A DNA stretch of 6,090 bases, taken from assembly GCA_014381035.1 (NCBI GenBank), contig JACMIS010000891.1, forward strand, positions 1 to 6,090, written 5' to 3'. Positions 1 through 5,644 of the stretch are shown here, piece after piece (position 1 is the first letter of the stretch; each line of letters opens with the position of its first letter). The notes beneath the pieces are model-generated. The model was given only the letters and a program-made list of their open reading frames with translations. It was not told the origin of the DNA and did not search any database. The position numbers and the translations under genes are program-made. The stretch comes from Armatimonadota bacterium (lineage in GTDB: Bacteria; Armatimonadota; Armatimonadia; Armatimonadales; Armatimonadaceae).

Positions 1-422
1 GCAAGCACAGGTGCGATTTCGCTCCCGGAAGACGAGTCCGTGCCCGTTTTCTTTATATCAGTGAGCCACGCCGGTTTCGGTCCGCCGAGGTACGCTACCA
101 CGAGATCGGGGGGGAACCCGCCGACCGCCAACCCGAGAACGTGCCATGCGGTTTTCTGCCCCAGATGACCGTCGGCGACCGCCTGGGCAAGTCGTGCCGG
201 GGCGTCGCTACGCTGGGGGTCCGTCGCACATGCCGTGACGAGATCGGCGAGCGTACGCTCGCGCGTATGGTTCCACGGCAGGTCGTCCAAAAAGTTGAGT
301 GCGCGGTCCCCGCTGTCTTTGTTGTGTCGGTATATCGGGTCAACGGCGGTGACGCGGTGGATGCAGGCTGCTACATCGCTCACAATATCGCCGACCATTT
401 TACGGTCCAATATGACTCTCAT
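1..422 (-). CDS. Unrecognised protein, N-terminal part; gene runs off the left edge
   Basis: I do not recognise this protein. The frame is open from ATG at 422-420 to the window edge, giving 140 complete residues. Residues 1-120 look like a compact, mostly helical domain: it begins MRVILDRKMVGDIV, has LNFLDDLPWNHTRERTLADL at about 42-61, and ends with LVVAYLGGPKPAWL at about 107-120. A Ser/Thr/Gly-rich stretch follows (about 126-134, TGTDSSSGS), which looks like an interdomain linker, so another domain probably lies outside the window. The ATG overlaps the stop of the preceding gene (ATGA at 419-422), the usual sign of translational coupling. A short N-terminal helical module followed by a linker recalls effector-associated domains of bacterial conflict systems, but that is only a resemblance in layout. 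A second in-frame ATG lies at codon 9. The frame also stays open upstream of 422 without another ATG. A C7 run (minus strand, 108-114) lies inside the gene. Confidence 0.72.
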   Translation of the reverse strand, partial: MRVILDRKMVGDIVSDVAACIHRVTAVDPIYRHNKDSGDRALNFLDDLPWNHTRERTLADLVTACATDPQRSDAPARLAQAVADGHLGQKTAWHVLGLAVGGFPPDLVVAYLGGPKPAWLTDIKKTGTDSSSGSEIAPVL

Positions 423-754
423 TTCGTTAAATTCCGCCGGGTGCGTGTCGCGGACGTGGTTCCGGCACGCCGTCGGGGGTGAATGTGGATTGTCCCGCTC
501 AATCCCGGTGGGTCTTGGAAAGCCTTTTGAGCGATCATCACACAGCCGCCTGAAACCCCATCGGGTGTTTCGCGTAGTGGGATGAGCGTTGTGCAAGATC
601 GTGTTATGGACGCGCGGATATGATCGACATGCTCGCGGTCGAGGCTGGTTGTAAACGATTGTTGGTGCCCGGAACCGAACGCGATGGTAACAGTGATCGT
701 TTCGCCGATAACGGTGGCGTCTATTCTCGATTGATCGTTTTCAAAGTGGCTCAT
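419..754 (-). CDS. Small unrecognised protein, 111 aa, first gene of a coupled pair
   Basis: I do not recognise this protein. It starts at ATG 754-752, the first ATG after an in-frame TAG at 772-770. A purine-rich AGAGAAGAA lies about 8 bases before the start and may serve as a weak ribosome-binding site. The first 80 or so residues look like a soluble alpha/beta protein: alternating beta-type residues (ATVIGETITVTIAFGSG, about 13-29), then a probable helix (DREHVDHIRASI). There is no signal peptide or membrane segment. It ends in TGA overlapping the ATG of the next gene by 4 bases, so the two are probably translated together. The last 20 or so residues are Arg/Thr-rich and look like an out-of-frame reading. 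From about 475 downward the other frame looks more protein-like, so a frameshift joining both genes is possible. Alternatives are a small partner of the downstream protein or the N-terminal half of a single frameshifted gene. Confidence 0.6.
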   Translation of the reverse strand: MSHFENDQSRIDATVIGETITVTIAFGSGHQQSFTTSLDREHVDHIRASITRSCTTLIPLRETPDGVSGGCVMIAQKAFQDPPGLSGTIHIHPRRRAGTTSATRTRRNLTK

Positions 755-891
755 TGGCGGAATTCTTCTCTACCGTAGGATACTGGATGCGACCACACCT
801 GCGACCGCGCTGAACGCCACGAGGGTTTTTTGCCGGTTCGTGATTCCCCGACGACAACTCGCATTCGGACAACGGGGCGTGATGATCAATA

Positions 892-920
892 ATATTTTTA
901 TAGTACCCTTTAATTATACT
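892..920 (+). promoter_or_regulatory. Candidate promoter for the XRE-type regulator
   Basis: In the AT-rich trough, TATACT at 915-920 differs from the -10 consensus at one base. The -35 position 17 bases upstream (892-897, ATATTT) is poor, so the promoter may be weak or activator-dependent. It would start transcription near 927, about 59 bases before the GTG at 986. It overlaps a candidate minus-strand promoter. This rests on motif resemblance only. Confidence 0.32.
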
Positions 921-928
921 TAGAGCAA
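900..928 (-). promoter_or_regulatory. Candidate promoter for the left coupled gene pair
   Basis: Read on the minus strand, TTGCTC (928-923) and TACTAT (905-900) are separated by exactly 17 bases. Each is only a partial match to the -35 and -10 consensus. Transcription would begin near 893, leaving a leader of about 139 bases before the ATG at 754. The elements interleave with the plus-strand candidate, so RNA polymerase could probably not occupy both at once. Weak motif evidence. Confidence 0.25.
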
Positions 929-955
929 GATTTAAGAATGAGTAAATAGTGGACA

Positions 956-985
956 TTTCCCAGTTAGCATCGGAGAAACGGGAAA
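956..985. promoter_or_regulatory. Inverted repeat over the ribosome-binding region of the regulator
   Basis: TTTCCC at 956-961 and GGGAAA at 980-985 form a perfect 6-base inverted repeat with an 18-base gap, ending directly at the GTG start codon (986). The probable Shine-Dalgarno sequence GGAG (972-975, 10 bases before the GTG) lies in the gap. It could be a protein-binding site for the XRE regulator itself or an RNA hairpin that hides the start. A 6-base repeat is short enough to occur by chance. Confidence 0.3.
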
Positions 986-1393
986 GTGTCACAGTGGGTA
1001 CGCAAGTTAGTTACATCGGAGAACGCCAGGAATCTCATCGGACGCCGGGTGCAGGCAAGGCGACTGATACTGAACCTGCGTCAGGATGAACTCGCTGCGC
1101 GCATCGCGACGCTAACCGGGGCGGTGTGGAACCCGAATTATCAGGAAATAAGTCGGTTGGAGTCCGGGTTTCGCCAAGTGACAGATATTGAGGCTCTGGT
1201 GATGTCGGTCGCTCTCGACGCGGACGTGACCTGGCTACTCACCGGGTCAGAGGAACGGGCTTCGGAGGCAACGCTTCGCAAGTTGCTCCGCGAACGGCAA
1301 GATGACGTCGCGGCTGGACAGGTTGATGGCAACGCAAAGGATGCTTCCGAGGGCACCAATTTGAGACGGCGCGGGTCTCGCAGACCCCGTTGA
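986..1393 (+). CDS. XRE-type helix-turn-helix transcriptional regulator
   Basis: This 135-residue protein carries a Cro/C1-type (XRE) DNA-binding domain at about residues 18-87. Visible parts are the first helix (IGRRVQARRLILNLRQ), the positioning helix RQDELAARI (32-40) and the recognition helix QEISRLESG (53-61), followed by the packing helix around IEALVMSVALDADVTWLL (68-85). A short insert (LTGAVWNPN, about 43-51) lengthens the turn, as in some XRE subgroups. Residues 90-135 are a charged, probably disordered tail ending in an Arg-rich stretch, with no recognised ligand or oligomerisation domain. The GTG start follows a GGAG ribosome-binding motif at 972-975. It is divergent from the left gene pair and convergent with the methyltransferase. 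The inference is a local repressor of itself or of the left pair. It lacks a visible toxin partner, so an antitoxin role is not supported. Confidence 0.85.
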   Translation: MSQWVRKLVTSENARNLIGRRVQARRLILNLRQDELAARIATLTGAVWNPNYQEISRLESGFRQVTDIEALVMSVALDADVTWLLTGSEERASEATLRKLLRERQDDVAAGQVDGNAKDASEGTNLRRRGSRRPR

Positions 1394-1524
1394 AGATCAC
1401 CCCGCCCGATGGAGATACCTGCCAGCGTAGTTACTCGGGCGTCCGGGCGAAGTAATCCAGACTGAGGATACGACCGGGTCGCGTTTTGAACTCTGGTTCG
1501 CCACACGGTTGACGCTTCGAGTGC

Positions 1525-1562
1525 CGCGCCCCGGCAAGCGGGGCGTGCAAAACTGCTTGCAC
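1525..1562. terminator. Two overlapping hairpins between convergent genes
   Basis: CGCCCCG (1527-1533) and CGGGGCG (1539-1545) pair perfectly around a 5-base loop, a strong GC stem. GTGCAA (1545-1550) pairs with TTGCAC (1557-1562) around a 6-base loop; this second stem abuts the first and shares base 1545. The site lies in the 186-base gap between convergent genes, where a bidirectional terminator would be expected. No U-tract follows on either strand, so intrinsic termination is doubtful. It may instead protect 3' ends or separate colliding transcription. Confidence 0.3.
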
Positions 1563-1576
1563 AATCATGCCGGGGA

Positions 1577-1588
1577 GGGTTATAACCC
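1577..1588. repeat. Perfect 12-base palindrome across the methyltransferase stop codon
   Basis: GGGTTATAACCC is its own reverse complement and spans the TAA stop at 1580-1582. It could be a protein-binding site, but palindromes of this length can arise by chance and the rest of the gap shows no second copy. Confidence 0.4.
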
Positions 1589-4500
1589 GCTTTTGGTTTG
1601 CGTGGAGAATAGACCGTCGCCGCCGCGCAGGTAGTCTATCTCCGCATCGTTTGCCACGTTGGTCCCGCTCCCGCGCTTTTTGTCGTAGAACTTGCGCTGG
1701 ATATACGGCGCGGCTTCGGCAACTTTCATTTTTTGCTTCTTGCCCCCGTCGCGGATATAAAAATCGCCGTCGAGGTATGCCGGGGCTGGCGCGGGAAACA
1801 CTTCGACCCGGCATACCTGTACGCCGTCAATGGTCACGAAGCGGACCCGCCACAGGTCGGCGAACTGCTTGCCGATGCGGTCCCCGACGGCGTTTCGGAG
1901 CCACAGTTCGTAGGTGTCTGTGCCGGGGTTTTGCGCGTTCACGGCGACGAAATCGTCCGCGAGTCCGGCGATGGTGGCGTCTTTGCGAACGCCGATGAGC
2001 AGGGTGCCGCCCGCCGTGTTCAAGAACGACGCGACGGCTTGCACAATATTGTCCTTCATCGTGTCGTCCGGTCTGCCGGTTTTCTCGTTCCACCGGGCGG
2101 CGATTTTGCACTCCACCGTGTCGTTTTCCCACGCGGCGATCATCTCGCGCAGAGCGGCGGTCGCGGGGTCATCGCCCATTCGCACGATTTCTCCGCGTTC
2201 GATGGCGCGGTAGGCTTCGAGCGCGGCGGTTTTCACGGGCGCGGTAATGAGCGGGAACGTAGTCAAGATATAAGCGAACTCGTCCTCGCTCAAGCCGTAG
2301 AGGTGTGCGACGATTCCGTCTATCTCGGCGCGAAGCGTGGCTCGGTCGGCAAAGGCAGGGGGCGCGACGGTCAGCAAGTTTACAGCGCGGGCGAGGTCGT
2401 CAAACTCTGGCGTGGTGCAGATAAGCCGGGCGGCACGTTCCATCAACGCTTTGTACGCCGCGTCCGTGGCTTTGATACGGGGGACGGGAACTTGGTAAAC
2501 GTAGAACATATTTACGTTGGCGGCAACCATTTTGCGAAGGGCATAATCGGCAACAACAGAGTTCACCACAGCGCAGATATAGAGCAGGTCTTTCAGGTCG
2601 GTAGGGCTGTTAGTGGCGTTAAGAGAGTTACCGTAAAAGTTGTTGGCAGGGATTATGCTGGAAACTAAAGTGCGCTCATTTGTACTGGAGGAGACTGAAC
2701 GAACGGCAAGTTTATAGCACTGGTATTCGAGAGTCTGTCCTTCGTCCTTGCGCTTGCTACCGAGTAAGGCGCGTCTGCCTTCGGTTTCGACCACCCAGTA
2801 TTTCGGTTGCGCAAACGTGTGCGTGAACTGATGAATCATGTTGCCTTGAAACAAGGGAAGACGACCAGGAGCGGGGGCGGTGTGGAATAGGTGGCTACCC
2901 GTAGTCATATTAAACCCGCTGGTCAAAACCATATTCCACGTCCCCTCGACCTTCTCACCGAGCCGAGGGAAGCGGGAGAACTTGTCGGCAATAGAAAAGT
3001 CCCGTTTGTCTTTCACCTCCATGATACTGAGCGAGTCGGGCGACGCGGCGCGGATAGTAGCGACGGGTATCGTCATGTGTTCATCTTTAGCATGAAAGAA
3101 CCATGCGAGTTGATCTTTGCGAATCGCCTCGGCGGGATGAACACGAAACGCTGCATTGAATTGTTCGGTAATGCCGCCCTTCTGGAATGTGAGGAAGCAC
3201 AACTTAAAGCGGTGGTCAACATTCTCGAAGATGTACCGTTCGTTGGAAAGCCCGAACACGTTGGTAACGCGGTTGGCACTGAATAGCAGTTCGCGCAATT
3301 GCTTCGTGCCTAAATCAGAGTAAATACCGCTTGGAATCACGATGCCGCAGTAGCCGCCGGTTCGCAATAGGTTGTGGCACTGCTCGACAAAGTAGGTGTA
3401 AAGGTTAATTTTAGAACCCGCATTCTTGCCGTTGACAATGCTGATCTGATTTTTGTATTGTGGGGATTGCTTGAAGAAGGCGGAGACATGTGGGAAACGC
3501 GAGGCGTAGTCGAGCCATGCCTTGCGTATATCCTCATCCTTAAGAATCTCGCTCTGCTGCTTTTTCCAATCCTCAATCCGAAGTTTATTCTTCTTAATCG
3601 TCGGCACATAGGTTTGGAAAAACTCTTTTTCGTCTGTTTGAAAGACTTCCCACGGAGGGTTGGTTATAATTGCATCAAACCCCTCGCGTGTGTTGAGAAC
3701 GTCGGCGAACTCGTAGCCCCAGTGAAACGGCGTCAGGGCGGCGATGTGCCCCGCTACCAGCGCGGACTTGACCGGCTTGCCTTCCGCGCCTTTCGCGTCG
3801 TCCCACGTCGCCCGCTCGTGCCGGATCCCCATGCCGGTAAACGTCTTCAGCAGTACCGTATCGAGGCGCACGAGAGCCGCGTCGCGCAGGGAATCCACCG
3901 CGTCGCGCAGGCTCTGCACGTTGTCGGTGATGCCGGAAGCGTTCTTGTAGGCGGCGACGGCGATATCCTTTTCGCGCACCAACTCCCCGAACGTTTTTTC
4001 CCCGAGCGCGGCAGTTTTATCGAAATCGTCGGCGGTCACGCGCAGAAGCCCGATCAGCGCGTTGCCGGGCAACAGGTTGAAGTCAATGTTCGGGAGCGGC
4101 TCCAGATCGTCCACGGTCTGTGCGGACGCTATCAGGGCAAGGAACAAACGCAGGCGGGCTATTTCAACGGCTTCGGGGTTGATGTCCACGCCGAACAGGT
4201 TGTTCTTGATGATCTCGCGCTTGATGAAATAGCCCAGGGAGGGGTGTGCCTTCTCCGTGCGGGTTTTCCAATCGGTAAGGGCGCGATCACCGAGGAACGC
4301 GATGCGCCCGATAACCGCGCTGTACACGTTCACGAGCGTTTTCATCGCCGCTACCAGAAACGCGCCGGAGCCACACGCCGGGTCGAGGAGAGTCAAGCGG
4401 GGCAACACTTCGTGCAAGAGCATTTTGCACAGGTCGGCGTCCATTCCGAGGAGCATGTCGCCGATGGTGTCGAAATGCCGCGCCGGAGCGACGCCGGGAA

Positions 4501-5629
4501 TCGCTACCCGCGTCACCTTGTCCAGAATCAACCGGTGAATCGTCTGCTCACACAGGTATTCGGTTATTTCCTCACGGGTGTAGTACGCGCCAAATTCCTT
4601 CTGGTTGATGTACTTCTCGAAAATGTATCCGAGCGTACCGGGAGCCATCTCATCGTCCTTGCCACCGGGCGTGTCGTCCAGGTTCCACGAATAGCGGGCG
4701 AACAAGCCGCGTGGTTCAGCGTCGTCGCGCAGGAGCGCGTCGAAGGCGGCGTCAGGAACTTGGATGTCGGGGTTTTCGATCTCGATGCGGTGCTTGAGAA
4801 ATAAGCCACCGTTCAGATATTTGATGTTGCCGATCAGCGCGGCGGCTTCGGCGGTGCGCTTTTCCTTCGGGAGTGCGAAGCCTTCAAAAAAAAGCGCGTT
4901 CAGAAACTCGCTGTAAAACAGGTCGGCACCACGCGCCTTGCTTTCGGCGAGTTTTACCTGCAGGTAGCGGGGGTGGGGGAGAAACCCTTTGCCCTGCAAG
5001 AAGTAGACGAACATCAGGCGGTTCAACAGCACGGAAACGTACCATTTTTTGTCGCGTTGGTTTGCGATGCCGGTCACGAAGTCCGCGAGCAAAATCTCAT
5101 GCGCCGTCTTAAATTCGCCGAAAAACTTCTTCGTGACTTTCTCGACATCAAGCGCGGATTGAAGGCGCTTCGCTACTTCAGTCACGGGCAGGTTGCCGTC
5201 CGAGTCCAGTTCGGAGATGTCCACCACCATCCCGGTCAGTTTGGCGAGGAACAGGTCTCCGGGTTGCCCCTTAACGAAGTGATGGTCGCGGGGGAAGGTT
5301 TTCGTGCCGTCGCGTTTGACCCAGTACCACAAACTTTGCGTGCGGTCTTTGTCGAGAAAAATCAGCAGGTTTTCGTGGTGCGTTCTGGCAAACTCTTTGT
5401 GAAACGCGGCGCGTGTTTTGGCATCGGGAATCGCGCCGTCGTTCGCGGTCACTTCCGCTACGACAACGCCGGACAGTTCCGCGATAGGAACGGCAGAGAA
5501 AGCGGGATCGCTCGCGCCGGTTTTGTGCGACGCCGGGTGGTTCCAACCGAGTTCGTCAACGAAGACCTTCTGAAATGCGAAGTCCTGCAGGGAATCGCGG
5601 GTCCGCCCAACGTTTAATTTTTGTGCCAT
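1580..5629 (-). CDS. Eco57I/PglX-like DNA adenine methyltransferase with C-terminal AlbA_2 domain
   Basis: This 1349-residue protein is predicted to transfer a methyl group from S-adenosylmethionine to adenine N6 in DNA, as part of a restriction or defence system. In order: an N-terminal region (1-150) without a clear D...ExK nuclease motif; a helical segment containing NRLMFVYFLQGKGF (203-216); motif X-like FGAYYTREEI (346-355); SAM-binding motif I DPACGSGAF (416-424); FGVDINPEAVEIARLRL (479-495); catalytic motif IV NPPW (657-660), the N6-adenine type; a probable target-recognition region (about 890-1090); and HLYGLSEDEFAYIL (1109-1122), near the usual end of this family. Beyond it lies an extra AlbA_2/Schlafen-type domain (about 1155-1312) with VECK (1172-1175), FLNTAGGTLLIGV (1202-1214) and FYIRDGG (1290-1296). 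The ATG is preceded by GGAAG four bases upstream and lies 15 bases after the upstream stop, so the two genes are probably one operon. The methylase call is firm; the AlbA_2 role (nuclease or nucleic-acid binding) is inference. Confidence 0.95.
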   Translation of the reverse strand: MAQKLNVGRTRDSLQDFAFQKVFVDELGWNHPASHKTGASDPAFSAVPIAELSGVVVAEVTANDGAIPDAKTRAAFHKEFARTHHENLLIFLDKDRTQSLWYWVKRDGTKTFPRDHHFVKGQPGDLFLAKLTGMVVDISELDSDGNLPVTEVAKRLQSALDVEKVTKKFFGEFKTAHEILLADFVTGIANQRDKKWYVSVLLNRLMFVYFLQGKGFLPHPRYLQVKLAESKARGADLFYSEFLNALFFEGFALPKEKRTAEAAALIGNIKYLNGGLFLKHRIEIENPDIQVPDAAFDALLRDDAEPRGLFARYSWNLDDTPGGKDDEMAPGTLGYIFEKYINQKEFGAYYTREEITEYLCEQTIHRLILDKVTRVAIPGVAPARHFDTIGDMLLGMDADLCKMLLHEVLPRLTLLDPACGSGAFLVAAMKTLVNVYSAVIGRIAFLGDRALTDWKTRTEKAHPSLGYFIKREIIKNNLFGVDINPEAVEIARLRLFLALIASAQTVDDLEPLPNIDFNLLPGNALIGLLRVTADDFDKTAALGEKTFGELVREKDIAVAAYKNASGITDNVQSLRDAVDSLRDAALVRLDTVLLKTFTGMGIRHERATWDDAKGAEGKPVKSALVAGHIAALTPFHWGYEFADVLNTREGFDAIITNPPWEVFQTDEKEFFQTYVPTIKKNKLRIEDWKKQQSEILKDEDIRKAWLDYASRFPHVSAFFKQSPQYKNQISIVNGKNAGSKINLYTYFVEQCHNLLRTGGYCGIVIPSGIYSDLGTKQLRELLFSANRVTNVFGLSNERYIFENVDHRFKLCFLTFQKGGITEQFNAAFRVHPAEAIRKDQLAWFFHAKDEHMTIPVATIRAASPDSLSIMEVKDKRDFSIADKFSRFPRLGEKVEGTWNMVLTSGFNMTTGSHLFHTAPAPGRLPLFQGNMIHQFTHTFAQPKYWVVETEGRRALLGSKRKDEGQTLEYQCYKLAVRSVSSSTNERTLVSSIIPANNFYGNSLNATNSPTDLKDLLYICAVVNSVVADYALRKMVAANVNMFYVYQVPVPRIKATDAAYKALMERAARLICTTPEFDDLARAVNLLTVAPPAFADRATLRAEIDGIVAHLYGLSEDEFAYILTTFPLITAPVKTAALEAYRAIERGEIVRMGDDPATAALREMIAAWENDTVECKIAARWNEKTGRPDDTMKDNIVQAVASFLNTAGGTLLIGVRKDATIAGLADDFVAVNAQNPGTDTYELWLRNAVGDRIGKQFADLWRVRFVTIDGVQVCRVEVFPAPAPAYLDGDFYIRDGGKKQKMKVAEAAPYIQRKFYDKKRGSGTNVANDAEIDYLRGGDGLFSTQTKSGL
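3877..3911 (-). repeat. Tandem 21-base coding repeat giving a heptad duplication
   Basis: The 14-base sequence CCGCGTCGCGCAGG occurs at 3877-3890 and 3898-3911, a period of exactly 21 bases. In the protein it gives SLRDAVD followed by SLRDAAL (residues 573-586), two heptads with hydrophobic spacing suited to a short coiled coil. It lies in the insert between methylase motifs around 527 and 651. Confidence 0.6.
4886..4893. repeat. A8 homopolymer inside the methyltransferase gene
   Basis: Eight consecutive A bases on the plus strand (T8 in the coding strand) encode Leu-Phe-Phe at residues 246-248. In a GC-rich gene this is the longest single-base run I noticed. Slippage here would truncate the protein before the methylase core. 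The frame is intact in this copy. Confidence 0.75.
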
Positions 5630-5633
5630 AATT

Positions 5634-5638
5634 CTTCC
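5634..5638 (-). promoter_or_regulatory. Ribosome-binding site of the methyltransferase
   Basis: GGAAG on the minus strand lies four bases before the ATG at 5629-5627 and within the 15-base gap after the upstream TGA. It supports the chosen start and independent re-initiation within an operon. No other in-frame ATG competes nearby. Confidence 0.55.
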
Positions 5639-5644
5639 GTTTCA

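Noticed and set aside
95..482. Open frames on both strands over the left partial gene
   Set aside because: They overlap the frame that runs off the left edge, which has a more natural amino-acid composition and the ATGA coupling. The others are Arg/Ser-rich shadows.
811..826. T6 run after GAGGG as an intrinsic terminator
   Set aside because: No stable hairpin precedes the T-run on the plus strand, and no gene ends just upstream of it.
741..992. Minus-strand open frame of 83 codons between the divergent genes
   Set aside because: It overlaps the AT-rich promoter region, the start of the regulator and the start of the 111-residue gene. The composition changes abruptly along it and it has no family resemblance.
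986..1393. Antitoxin of a toxin-antitoxin pair
   Set aside because: The XRE fold would fit, but there is no small toxin gene next to it on the same strand. The following 186 bases hold no coding frame with support.
1733..2668. Plus-strand open frame of 311 codons
   Set aside because: It is antisense to the C-terminal part of the methyltransferase including the AlbA_2 domain. It has no recognisable domain and no convincing ribosome-binding site.
3374..4804. Long plus-strand open frame of 476 codons
   Set aside because: It lies entirely antisense to the methylase core, whose motifs (DPACGSGAF, NPPW) are unmistakable. Its product is Arg/Val/Gly-rich without motifs, as expected from a shadow of a GC-rich gene.
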